Both the position numbers and the translations under genes were made by a program. Positions 56,347 to 64,000 of a stretch of DNA of 64,000 nt are shown piece by piece. The stretch comes from Planctomicrobium sp051466325 (lineage in GTDB: Bacteria; Planctomycetota; Planctomycetia; Planctomycetales; Planctomycetaceae). Where the stretch lies: positions 2,852,001 through 2,916,000 of the forward strand of contig NZ_CP195792.1 in the NCBI RefSeq assembly GCF_051466325.1, in the 5' to 3' direction. Within the stretch, counting starts at the first letter, position 1. The number at the start of each line of letters is the position of its first letter. The notes under the pieces are model-generated. The model made no database searches and had not been told where the DNA came from. It saw only the letters and a list, made by a program, of their open reading frames with translations.

Positions 56347-57534
56347 ATGAGTCCCACGTCCGCCAAACTCGAAGCACAGGCTGCTGCCTCTCGGGCCTCT
56401 GGGACCACGGGGGGCGACAAAGGACCATCACCGCTCGATGCACTCCAGTCCGGGAATTCGCACGCAGTTGGTCGCTCTCATGCGCCCCGGAAAAGATTGC
56501 CTTTCGTCAAGAACCTGTTGCACCTCCTCCGGCGCGGGCATCTTTATGCCGGCCTGCTGCTGGCTCCCTGGGTGTTCCTCTATGGTGTGACCGGCTTTCT
56601 CTTCAGCCACCCGGCGGTCTTTCCAGACAATGAGATGATCCCGATCAAGGCTCGGGAGACTCGGGGAACCGAGATTGCTTCTCTTCCGAAAGCAGCCGAG
56701 ATCGCGGATGAGGTCGTGGAGCTGATCAACGCTCGCGGGTCGACGACGTACGAGCTCGTCAACCGGGAAGCGATTGTCTTTGGGCGAGGCGGATTTGTCA
56801 CCAACGTCACAGGCCCCGAAGGCAAGAGCTACAGCGTCGTCCTGCATTCCAACGGGGCCGGAATGATTCGGGGCGCTCCTCCGCCACCACCGGGCACGCA
56901 GCCCGCGGGACCTCAGCCGTCACGAGGGGCGTCGCGGATGACAACTGATAAACAGGAAACCGCCGGTCAGGAGCGGCGAAGCCGCAGCCGAGGGGAACAT
57001 TCCGCAGGAGGAGACCTGCGGGAACAACCGGAACAAGCACCGTTTGCTGTTGATCAGGGCCTGATGCTGCAACAGTCTCCGGTGGATGCTGTGAAAGCGG
57101 GACTTCCCGTGGTCCTGAAGAAGATGAACCTCGAACACCTGGAAGTGACTGATGTGCAACTCAATCCGATCACGTTTTCCATGAGGGGAGATGATCGATA
57201 CTGGAGTGTGACATACAACCCGACGACAGGTTCGGTGACGGGGCGGGAACTGCCGGGAGGCATCAGGCAATCGACGATCTCCCTCCGTTTGTTTCTGCTG
57301 AGGCTGCACATGGTGCACGGGTATCCCGCAGATGAGATGAACATGCGCTGGGTCTGGGTGCTGGTCGCGGACACGACGGCACTGATCATGATTTTCTGGG
57401 GAGTTTCCGGAATCGTGATGTGGTGGCAGATCAAGCGGACCCGCTTGTGGGGGGGCATCTGCCTAGGCCTGAGCGTCGCCGCCGCGAGTTATATCGGAAT
57501 CGGAATGCACGAACTGATGCGTGCCGGACGATAG
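56347..57534 (+). CDS. PepSY-associated membrane protein
   Basis: This is a 395-residue protein with an N-terminal membrane helix (HLYAGLLLAPWVFLYGVTGF), PepSY-like periplasmic segments and two C-terminal helices (LVADTTALIMIFWGVSGIVM; ICLGLSVAAASYIGIGMH). A low-complexity insert (about 178-230: PPPPPGTQPAGPQPSRG, then Arg/Glu/Ser-rich) separates the two PepSY lobes. Related proteins are linked to iron uptake or flavin-dependent reduction at the membrane; the function here is not established. It lies 65 bases after the proline dehydrogenase gene. Confidence 0.82.
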   Translation: MSPTSAKLEAQAAASRASGTTGGDKGPSPLDALQSGNSHAVGRSHAPRKRLPFVKNLLHLLRRGHLYAGLLLAPWVFLYGVTGFLFSHPAVFPDNEMIPIKARETRGTEIASLPKAAEIADEVVELINARGSTTYELVNREAIVFGRGGFVTNVTGPEGKSYSVVLHSNGAGMIRGAPPPPPGTQPAGPQPSRGASRMTTDKQETAGQERRSRSRGEHSAGGDLREQPEQAPFAVDQGLMLQQSPVDAVKAGLPVVLKKMNLEHLEVTDVQLNPITFSMRGDDRYWSVTYNPTTGSVTGRELPGGIRQSTISLRLFLLRLHMVHGYPADEMNMRWVWVLVADTTALIMIFWGVSGIVMWWQIKRTRLWGGICLGLSVAAASYIGIGMHELMRAGR

Positions 57535-57560
57535 CTTCGGAAGAGATCGAGACGTGCCCA

Positions 57561-58145
57561 TCAGCTTTCACGTTCGTACTTTTCCAGATCCTGCAGGGTC
57601 CACTCGTCGACAGGAATATCCAGCAGATGGCCGTCTGCAGCGGTCACGTTCTCTCGAATCCGATTGACTGACGCGAGTCGTTGCATCAGCTGGAGGAACT
57701 GTTCCCAGCCTGGACTGGCGTGAATGGCGGCTGGTACTGTCGCCAGCGTCCGGCCTTTCTGATCGCACAGTCTGTATTCCCATTCGTTTCGCGTCCGATG
57801 CTCTTGTTTGACCTGCTTCTTGACCTTCCGAATCCAGATGATCCGTGAGGGATCCACGACCACAGTCTTGAACCAGCCTCGGATCAAAATGGAATCGCTG
57901 GTCACAACTCCCTGAATGGTGACCCAGCGAAAGGTCCCGTAAACGATCGGCGCGGCAATCGCTACGCACATCAGAAAGCTGAGCGGATCCCGCACAAGCT
58001 CCGACGGATTGAGCAGAAAGAAGAGGATTCCCAGTACGGTCGGCGCGCTTGCAACCACTCCCAGCGTCACACCGAGATACCTCAGGAGCGGTCGCAGTCG
58101 AATCCGGAATGAATCGAAGTGGAGGGGGTCATTCTCATTCATCAT
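57561..58145 (-). CDS. membrane protein with PH-like domain (pair member 2)
   Basis: The 194-residue protein has two N-terminal membrane helices (LLRYLGVTLGVVASAPTVLG; LSFLMCVAIAAPIVYGTF) and a PH-like beta region (GVVTSDSILIRGWFKTVVVD, IIWIRKVKKQ). It overlaps the upstream paralogue by 4 bases. The function is unknown; it converges with the PepSY gene. Confidence 0.68.
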   Translation of the reverse strand: MMNENDPLHFDSFRIRLRPLLRYLGVTLGVVASAPTVLGILFFLLNPSELVRDPLSFLMCVAIAAPIVYGTFRWVTIQGVVTSDSILIRGWFKTVVVDPSRIIWIRKVKKQVKQEHRTRNEWEYRLCDQKGRTLATVPAAIHASPGWEQFLQLMQRLASVNRIRENVTAADGHLLDIPVDEWTLQDLEKYERES

Positions 58146-58660
58146 GCATTGCTCTCACGGTCGTCATGCGACGGAATAAGAAGTGGCAGCCGCTCTCGCA
58201 ACCGATTGGCCACCTCCCGTGATGCCTGAAAACGGACTTTCCGCTTTTCGCGAAACACCAGTGTGACTGTCTTGTAGACCGTGGGGAACTGCAGACCGAG
58301 CCAACCGAACAATGCGGTTCCGGGAGTGAGGGTGCGAACCTTTTCGACTCCCTCCACGACATCCACCACATCGCTCACGAAATAGATTTGTGTGCTCAGC
58401 AGGGTCCGGACCTGAATCTTGTCGTCCACCACGACCGACAGGGGGACGGTGCAGGCCACCCAGAGAAACGGGAGGCAGCCCAGCAGCAACAGTACGCCGA
58501 GGAAACGGTTTCCGTGCTCATCGATACAGAACAACGCTCCGACCCCTGTCAGAATCGGCACAAATACCACTACCAGACCGATACGCGCCCACGCGAACGC
58601 CATGTTACTGATGCGTAGCGGTTGAGCCTGATCGGAACCGGATCGTTGCATGGAGGCCAC
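58142..58660 (-). CDS. membrane protein with PH-like domain (pair member 1)
   Basis: The 172-residue protein has two N-terminal helices (ARIGLVVVFVPILTGVGALF; FLGVLLLLGCLPFLWVA) followed by beta-strands (LSVVVDDKIQVRTLLSTQIY, KTVTLVFREKRKVRFQ). The start is GTG 58660, or ATG 58651 in frame. It resembles the following gene in layout, suggesting a heteromeric pair. No enzyme motif is visible. Confidence 0.68.
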   Translation of the reverse strand: MASMQRSGSDQAQPLRISNMAFAWARIGLVVVFVPILTGVGALFCIDEHGNRFLGVLLLLGCLPFLWVACTVPLSVVVDDKIQVRTLLSTQIYFVSDVVDVVEGVEKVRTLTPGTALFGWLGLQFPTVYKTVTLVFREKRKVRFQASREVANRLRERLPLLIPSHDDRESNA

Positions 58661-58689
58661 AGCGTGTTAGGTGAAATCTGTTTCATTCG

Positions 58690-59118
58690 TCAGCTGATCT
58701 GCACAAGCACGATCCCGGTGATGAACGCTGCGAGGCATGTGAAAAGAAATTTGCCGAGAGTCAGCGTAGCGAACTTTCCCGTCTTCAGACACCGGTAGAT
58801 GACAAGGCTGGTGACCAGTGCGTAGGGGATGTGAATCAGGTAGAGAAATCTCAAGTCCCGCTGGCGCGTCGCGGCATCGAGTTCAGGCTGCGGCGAAAGA
58901 AAGAACCCCCAAATCAGTCCCAGAACCAGAAAAAACAGGAAGAATGCTGTGCCTGGCATCCTCACGAATCTCATGGAGTTCGTCGTTGACATAAACGTCC
59001 CGTCTAACGGAGTTCTGGAGCCTGTCGATTCGCTGCTGAGGGGAATCACGGTCGAGTTGCCGGGAACTGCTTTGTAAATCGGCGCACCCGAATTGAAAAG
59101 TGTCCCGGACTTGGTCAT
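58690..59118 (-). CDS. small membrane protein, unknown function
   Basis: The protein is 142 residues from ATG 59118. ATG 58992, with GGGA 5 bases upstream, would remove a polar 42-residue N-terminus and start just before the first helix. Three hydrophobic segments are visible (GTAFFLFFLVLGLIWGFFL, YLIHIPYALVTSLVIYRCL, FTCLAAFITGIVLVQIS). It lies 29 bases upstream of the PH-like pair and probably belongs to the same transcript. Confidence 0.62.
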   Translation of the reverse strand: MTKSGTLFNSGAPIYKAVPGNSTVIPLSSESTGSRTPLDGTFMSTTNSMRFVRMPGTAFFLFFLVLGLIWGFFLSPQPELDAATRQRDLRFLYLIHIPYALVTSLVIYRCLKTGKFATLTLGKFLFTCLAAFITGIVLVQIS

Positions 59119-59193
59119 ATTCGACGACACACACCTGAATTGAAGGTTGTGGCCACGTTAGAATTTACTCCCTGTGCGGAATAGGAATCCCTC

Positions 59194-60294
59194 ATGTCCC
59201 GGCTCTGCCTCGCTCTCGGCTTTTGCCTCATCGCAAATCTGGCCCTTTCCGAGCCTACAGCACGCGGAGATGAGATCGTCACGCTGGCCGGAACAGGGGA
59301 ACGCGGCCACGCTGGAGATGGGGGACCTGGCACACAGGCTCTGCTCGACCAGCCGTTTGGCATGGAGACCGCACCGGACGGATCGATCTACTTCTGCGAG
59401 TACGGGAGCCACGTGGTCCGTCGACTCGATCCCAAGACCGGACTGATCAGCACCGTCGCAGGAACACCGAATCAGCAAGGGCAGGCTGGCGATGGGGGCC
59501 CCGCCACAAAGGCTCTCCTCGGACAGCCTCATGAGTTGCGGTTCGATGCTGACGGTAACTGGTTTGTCTCCTCAATGACCGGACAGACCGTTCGTCGGAT
59601 TGATCGTCAAACCGGTGAGATTTCGACACTGGCAGGAACAGGGGAAGTCGGATTCGAAGGCGATGGGGGCCCGGCGACGAAGGCCAAGTTCAGCCAGCCA
59701 ATTTCTGTCGTGCTCCATCCGACACTCGGAGTGCTGATCTGCGATATCCGCAACAACCGGATTCGCCGCGTCGACCTGGAGTCGAAGCTGATCTCCACCT
59801 GGGCAGGCACCGGCGCCAAAGGGGCGACTCCTGAAAACGCATCTCGCGAGGGGACCCCGTTGAACGGGCCGCGGACCCTGGCTGTTGATCCTGAAGGGAA
59901 TGTGATCGTCGTACTGCGGGAAGGGAATGCCGTTTATCGGCTCGATCTGAAAACTGACCGCTATCATCACATCGCCGGAACCGGCAAAAAAGGTTACAGC
60001 GGCGATGGTGGGGATGCCCGGCTGGCGACGCTGGCGGGCCCCAAGGGGGTCGCTCTTGATCGTGAGGGGAACATTCTTCTTTGCGACACCGAGAACCACT
60101 GCATCCGGATCATCGAGCGCAAGTCTGGCATCATCAACACCCTGGCGGGGACCGGCAAGCCGGGGGACGGCGTGGACGGTGATCCGCTGAAATGCCAATT
60201 GAACCGGCCGCATGGCGTTTTCGTACTTGATGATGGTTCGATTCTGATCGGTGACAGCAATAACAACAAACTGCGAAAGCTGATCCGGAAGTAA
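59194..60294 (+). CDS. exported NHL-repeat beta-propeller protein
   Basis: This is a 366-residue protein with signal peptide 1-25; AGGAA precedes the ATG by 6 bases. At least six NHL-type blades are recognisable by recurring GDGGPATKA, LAGTG and RRID/RRVD elements (for example IVTLAGTGERGHAGDGGPGT; HIAGTGKKGYSGDGGDAR). No catalytic residues are evident; such propellers bind ligands or proteins at the cell surface. It is monocistronic, followed by a hairpin terminator at 60395. Confidence 0.87.
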   Translation: MSRLCLALGFCLIANLALSEPTARGDEIVTLAGTGERGHAGDGGPGTQALLDQPFGMETAPDGSIYFCEYGSHVVRRLDPKTGLISTVAGTPNQQGQAGDGGPATKALLGQPHELRFDADGNWFVSSMTGQTVRRIDRQTGEISTLAGTGEVGFEGDGGPATKAKFSQPISVVLHPTLGVLICDIRNNRIRRVDLESKLISTWAGTGAKGATPENASREGTPLNGPRTLAVDPEGNVIVVLREGNAVYRLDLKTDRYHHIAGTGKKGYSGDGGDARLATLAGPKGVALDREGNILLCDTENHCIRIIERKSGIINTLAGTGKPGDGVDGDPLKCQLNRPHGVFVLDDGSILIGDSNNNKLRKLIRK

Positions 60295-60394
60295 CCGCGT
60301 CCGTAGGCAGCGTAATCCCGGTTCTATCGCCCCCTTTTGTGTGAGCAGAAGGGGGATCGAGGTTCATCTCGAGAGGCGAGCGGACTGGATGTGC

Positions 60395-60420
60395 CCACTC
60401 CGTAACCCGGAGTGGTTTTC
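60395..60420 (+). terminator. intrinsic terminator of the NHL gene
   Basis: CCACTCCG-TAACC-CGGAGTGG followed by TTTTC forms an 8-bp stem with a 5-base loop. It stands 100 bases after the NHL stop, before the convergent gene at 60513. A second 7-bp hairpin (CCCCCTT...AAGGGGG) lies near 60331-60356 without a T-run. Confidence 0.75.
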
Positions 60421-60512
60421 TCGCAGATCTACTCCCTTCATCTGGGAGCAGCCGACAGAGCGAAACTGCTCACGCAGGCGACCTGAGGCAACTCTCTTCT
60501 GGCGTCTGGACT

Positions 60513-61850
60513 TCAGGCATCGTGCCACACGTCATCCTGGAATTCCTCAGCGAGCCAATCCGGAACCTCTCCCTGCTTTTGAAGCAGCTGGACGACGTGT
60601 GCTCGGCAGACGGAACAGGGTGTTGAGGCATAGACCGCCAGGGCCAGACGGAGACAAGCCGATTCGGGGTTTTGTTCCAGGAGGTCGACAATGTCACTCA
60701 ACACACGATGCCGTTCGTCCTCATGATGAGGAAGTGACAAGCCATCGCAAATGCGATGTTCGTCCTCCCTCTGAAAATTTCTGACAAGTAACCGGATGAG
60801 ATCACCCCCGGTCCCTCGATCGAGTTCGCCGAGAGCGAACTCCCGAATCCTCGAATCCCTGTTCTCCCCTAATGCACGTATGGCACGCTCCCGCAACTCC
60901 GCGTCTGGATGGCGACAGAGATCGATCATGCGAGGATCGATCTCGGGGAGAGGTCGGGACGCGAAGACCCGAAGCAGCGTTTTCAGGACGACCGGATCAT
61001 CGGACCTCATCAGCTTCCGGGCGATGGCGCTCAGTTCCGGGAGACTCGCACGTACACCCCACCGAGTCAGCCGAAATCCCTGAGCGCCCTCGACAGGCGA
61101 TGTTCTCATAATTTCATCGAGGGTGAGGGATGCGATGTCGTCGACGGGAAAGGATTCCATACATTCTGGTGGCCGACTTTCTGCGTGCTGCCACCCGTCC
61201 GCAAACCGGGTCACTGCGAGACTTCCGGATTCCGCGAAAAGCTTCCGGACGGCCTGATCGCCAAACTGTTTGCAGGCGAACCCAATGATCAAGTCGTCAT
61301 CGCTATTCCAATCGCGGCCCTGTAACTCCTCGCCGCGCTGTTGGGCGATGGACAGTAGCGCCGGCAGTTCATCCAGCTGGAGAAGTTTTTTCTGGGCATA
61401 ATACTGAAGAAATTCAGAACCACGCTCCCGTGCGATTCGATTCAGCTCTTCCCGGAACTGTTCACTTCCCGCCTGGGCATACGCTGATGCCAGATCCAGC
61501 AGCTGCGGACCGTCACTGTCGGAACTCAGATGACGCAACGCATCGAGTAGCGGCATTTCAATGTGCTTGTCCGCCCCACTGGCGGTGATCAATCTCCAGA
61601 GCCACGGGCCCCGAGAAAGCTCTGTTTGTTTGTCGTAGCGCCCATCGGACAGGCATGCCTTCAAGAGCAGGGATTTATCCAGATTTCCACGACGAGCCCA
61701 TTGCATTGCCCGCCCCAGACCCTGCTTGAGCGCCTGTTGCTGCTGCTCCGCCGTCGGTGATTCCGATGGTGCCCCCTCAACAGATTTCAATACGATTCTC
61801 CCGTTCACATCGAACTCAGCGGCAATCGAATGAACAGACCGTTGTCGCAT
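60513..61850 (-). CDS. HEAT-like repeat protein, function unknown
   Basis: This is a roughly 445-residue cytoplasmic protein, rich in Leu/Arg helical pairs (ELREARAIRALGENRDSRI-type spacing around DAELRERAIRALGENRDSRI) consistent with HEAT or armadillo repeats. ATG 61850 and GTG 61856 are both in frame, and neither has a ribosome-binding site; the terminator of the upstream gene ends right before them. A CSVCRAH stretch near the C-terminus is the only cysteine cluster. The role is unknown, perhaps protein interaction. Confidence 0.65.
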   Translation of the reverse strand: MRQRSVHSIAAEFDVNGRIVLKSVEGAPSESPTAEQQQQALKQGLGRAMQWARRGNLDKSLLLKACLSDGRYDKQTELSRGPWLWRLITASGADKHIEMPLLDALRHLSSDSDGPQLLDLASAYAQAGSEQFREELNRIARERGSEFLQYYAQKKLLQLDELPALLSIAQQRGEELQGRDWNSDDDLIIGFACKQFGDQAVRKLFAESGSLAVTRFADGWQHAESRPPECMESFPVDDIASLTLDEIMRTSPVEGAQGFRLTRWGVRASLPELSAIARKLMRSDDPVVLKTLLRVFASRPLPEIDPRMIDLCRHPDAELRERAIRALGENRDSRIREFALGELDRGTGGDLIRLLVRNFQREDEHRICDGLSLPHHEDERHRVLSDIVDLLEQNPESACLRLALAVYASTPCSVCRAHVVQLLQKQGEVPDWLAEEFQDDVWHDA

Positions 61851-61856
61851 GGTCAC

Positions 61857-61891
61857 AAAAAAGCCGACCGGACGTGATTGTCCGATCGGCT
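61857..61891 (-). terminator. intrinsic terminator of the DUF1080-esterase gene
   Basis: On the minus strand AGCCGATCGGAC-AATCAC-GTCCGGTCGGCT forms a 12-bp stem (one G-T pair) with a 6-base loop, followed by a run of T. It stands 69 bases after the stop at 61960. Confidence 0.92.
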
Positions 61892-61959
61892 GCAGAGCAC
61901 TCTCTTACCGAGCCGGATCCGCTCGATAACGGGTCAGGATTTCGCCCGTTAATGCGCGG

Positions 61960-63585
61960 CTACTTGCCCGGCTGCGACTTGAGCTTCTCGATCAGGTAGT
62001 CCACAGACGACGTGTGCGATGCGTCTTTCGCACCGGGATAATAAAGTTCACACGGAACGCCGACTTCGCGGCAGCGCTCCTGCAACTTGACCCCGAAGTT
62101 CGCACTATGCGTCGGGTCCTTCTCCGGCTGGCCAAGGGCAGGAGCTGCTGCGTAGTTCAGGTAGATCGGCGGATCATCTGAAGTCACCAGAGCGTACGGA
62201 GAATACTCGGCAATCCAGGGAAGAATTTTCTCGCGTGAGTTGAGGAACTCGTCAAAGGCATTGATCCCCTTGTCGGTGTCCTCCTTGATTCCGAATGCAT
62301 GGGCGCCGTAGCGACTGTTGGGAATCCATTCCTTCATCTGTTGCGGGTCCAGCGTCGTCTGGGCTCCCATCACGGCGGCACAGAGCAAACGGGTCGACTC
62401 CCGGGCGATCGGGTCGTCGCTGTTCGGATCTGCCAGATCGGGATGAAACGCCAGCCAGAGACTGGTGCAGGCCCCGGCGGAGGTTCCGCAGGCGCCGATC
62501 CGCTGCGGATCGAGATTCCATTCTTTGGCACGGCTGCGGACGAGCTGCAGTGCGCGGGCGGCATCGTGCAGTGGTCCTTTCACAGGGGGAATGACGCCGT
62601 CCGCCTCAGCTTCCGGCGTGAACCGGTATTCGACCGAGACCACCGAGATCCCTTCTGCGAGCAACTTGTGAATCATCTCGGACAGGCGGGTCAGTCGTCC
62701 GCCGGCACGCCATCCCCCACCATGAACGAAAAGGAGGACCGGGGTCGGAGTTTCCGATTCCGCTTTCCAGAAATGCAGGACCTGCTTGGGGTGGGGGCCA
62801 TAGGCCACGTCAAACTCGGTCGGCTCGGGGATCAACGGATTCGATTTCAGAAAACTTTCCGCTTCCTTGGCCGGAATGTCGCGGACGAAAATATTTCTCC
62901 AGCGGATCTCGCCGCCATGTGTCTGCAGCATGATGGGACCTTTGGCCGGCAGCGGCTGGCTGCGATCCCAATAGTTCTCCATGACAGCGCCCATGACAAC
63001 AGCCTGGCCATTGAGAGTCACCCAGGTACGGGGACCGATCTGACGGATCCGTACCTTGTTCCACTCACCAAAGGGGCGATCAGCACGCATCAAGGGATCG
63101 CGCCCCAGAGTGCCGGGCGTGTTATTGAACAGTCCGCCAGAACCAAAATAAGCATTGCGGTTGGGCTTCTTCGGGTCGGACTTCTGGTTCCAGTCCCAGA
63201 TCTGCACCTGCGGCGTCCCCCGCAGATAGATGCCGCTGTCCGCCTTCGGAACTGTCTTGTATTCCAGCAGAAGTTCGATATCTCCGTACTCGTCGTTGGT
63301 GGTCGCATAGGGTCCGGTGCCGGAGTTGATCAGCTCTCCGTTTTCGACCTTCCAATGGAGCGGAAACTCTTCTCGCTGCTTGCGCAGATTCTCTTCTTTT
63401 TTCTCGTCCTTCAGCTTCACCGAGAGGTGAGGATTGTGGCCGTACCAGCCTTCCAGATTCTCCCCGTTGAAAAGGGGACGAAACCCTTTGGGTGGCTCCG
63501 GCGGAGCCGCAACGGCGAGAGTGGCGAAGAGGAAGAGACTGGCAAGGCACGTGGCGACGGATCTCAAGGGCACAAGTTGCGGCAT
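61960..63585 (-). CDS. exported DUF1080 (LamG-like) domain fused to an alpha/beta hydrolase
   Basis: This is a 541-residue protein with signal peptide 1-27. Residues 30-260 form the DUF1080 concanavalin-like fold (GFRPLFNGENLEGWYG, EYKTVPKADSGIYLRG, MLQTHGGEIRWRNIFVRDI), found in 3-keto-glycoside hydrolases and sugar-binding modules. Residues 265-541 are an esterase of the HGGG type (LLFVHGGGWRAGG), with nucleophile Ser in CGTSAGACTS and His in KDASHTSSVDY. The fusion suggests an extracellular enzyme that binds a sugar polymer and removes acyl groups. Confidence 0.88.
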   Translation of the reverse strand: MPQLVPLRSVATCLASLFLFATLAVAAPPEPPKGFRPLFNGENLEGWYGHNPHLSVKLKDEKKEENLRKQREEFPLHWKVENGELINSGTGPYATTNDEYGDIELLLEYKTVPKADSGIYLRGTPQVQIWDWNQKSDPKKPNRNAYFGSGGLFNNTPGTLGRDPLMRADRPFGEWNKVRIRQIGPRTWVTLNGQAVVMGAVMENYWDRSQPLPAKGPIMLQTHGGEIRWRNIFVRDIPAKEAESFLKSNPLIPEPTEFDVAYGPHPKQVLHFWKAESETPTPVLLFVHGGGWRAGGRLTRLSEMIHKLLAEGISVVSVEYRFTPEAEADGVIPPVKGPLHDAARALQLVRSRAKEWNLDPQRIGACGTSAGACTSLWLAFHPDLADPNSDDPIARESTRLLCAAVMGAQTTLDPQQMKEWIPNSRYGAHAFGIKEDTDKGINAFDEFLNSREKILPWIAEYSPYALVTSDDPPIYLNYAAAPALGQPEKDPTHSANFGVKLQERCREVGVPCELYYPGAKDASHTSSVDYLIEKLKSQPGK

Positions 63586-63786
63586 GGCAGGTTTCCAGAG
63601 GTTACGGGGAGAGCAAAATCGAATTGCATCTCGGTGAGTTCAGGAAATCCCAGTCTACACCGCTGGGGGCGAGTTGAGAATCGGGGAGCGATCCGTTCGC
63701 CTCAGGCAGGCGCGACAGGCTGACAGTCGCATGCACGTGTGAGTGACAGATCCTTTTGACAGGTCAGTGATGCAGTGCTCGCCCCC

Positions 63787-63839
63787 AAAAAAACGACCGC
63801 CGGAAAATCCCTCAGGCTTTGAGGAGTTTCCGACGGTCG
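63787..63839 (-). terminator. intrinsic terminator of the gene at the right edge
   Basis: On the minus strand CGACCGTCGGAAA ... TTTCCGGCGGTCG (13-bp stem with one G-T pair, plus an inner CCTC/GAGG helix) is followed by a run of seven T. It lies 51 bases after the stop at 63890. Confidence 0.9.
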
Positions 63840-63889
63840 AATGGAATGCAGCCAGGCTCTTTCCGCAGAGCAGATTGCCGATGGGGACA

Positions 63890-64000
63890 TTACGCCAGGA
63901 GTTCGGCCACTCCGTCCGCACCGTTGCCGATTGTGAAGGGGCGCCCGCTGGGAGAAAACACTTCCAGATGCGGATCGATTCCCAGACAGCGGGCAATCGT
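63890..64000 (-). CDS. C-terminus of a DUF1501-like protein (5' part outside window)
   Basis: Only 36 residues are inside the window: TIARCLGIDPHLEVFSPSGR, then PFTIGNGADGVAELLA and TAA. Short LGID and SGRP elements near the end are typical of the C-termini of planctomycete DUF1501 proteins, a sulfatase-like family often exported by Tat. The identification rests on a short stretch. A strong terminator follows. Confidence 0.5.
   Translation of the reverse strand, partial: TIARCLGIDPHLEVFSPSGRPFTIGNGADGVAELLA

Noticed and set aside
62299..63723. 474-codon plus-strand open frame
   Set aside because: It is antisense to the DUF1080-esterase gene, with no start signal and no recognisable domain.

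Overview
The window looks like a planctomycete chromosome (Planctomycetota, probably Planctomycetaceae or a close relative). The lineage markers are two very large secreted PVC-type CxxCH cytochrome/beta-propeller/HEAT proteins, a DUF1559 pseudopilin-like protein with its H-X9-DG tail and partner lipoprotein, a XylR-type AraC regulator, a DUF1080-esterase fusion, a serine/threonine kinase with a membrane anchor, and a short C-terminus at the right edge that resembles DUF1501. Base composition is moderately GC-rich. Most genes lie on the minus strand in overlapping or closely spaced runs.

1-9.2 kb is a decayed mobile or defence-type island. It holds the N-terminal part of an ASCH-SNF2 helicase running off the left edge. 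Next come two remnants, in order and in the same orientation, of one methylase-helicase gene of mobile-element type. Its middle is missing, and in its place sits an unrecognised two-gene unit (3902-5650) with a 21-bp inverted repeat upstream and a 12-bp triplicated sequence at the right junction. An IS5-family insertion sequence follows, then a scar joining a truncated AAA+ ATPase to a truncated integrase-type transposase. 9.2-18.2 kb is a DNA-repair block: a four-gene ligase-associated operon (exonuclease, ATP-dependent ligase, Lhr-like helicase, phosphoesterase), and divergently a radical-SAM protein overlapping a DUF4130-UdgX fusion. A tRNA-Val(GAC) lies at 19.0 kb inside about 1.5 kb of poorly interpretable DNA.

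19.7-30.1 kb carries a secreted redoxin/heme/copper-monooxygenase-like/EF-hand protein, then a tripartite-efflux operon: one adaptor and two tandem HAE1-type RND pumps, as in MdtABC, without an outer-membrane channel. 30.5-44.1 kb is a minus-strand run of secreted or periplasmic catabolic genes: isochorismatase-like hydrolase, three TIM-barrel amidohydrolases, two paralogous CxxCH propeller proteins around an esterase, a ceramidase-like protein and a hypothetical. The substrate cannot be read from sequence.

44.2-64 kb is more mixed: lipoprotein plus DUF1559 protein, XylR-like regulator, pectate-lyase-like protein, cysteine-rich secreted protein, nitroreductase, a TrhO-RluA fusion of two RNA-modification enzymes, Ser/Thr kinase, proline dehydrogenase, PepSY membrane protein, three small membrane proteins, an NHL propeller, a HEAT-like protein and the DUF1080-esterase. 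Intrinsic terminators are readable after several of these genes. Functions are assigned by motif recognition; no database search was run.
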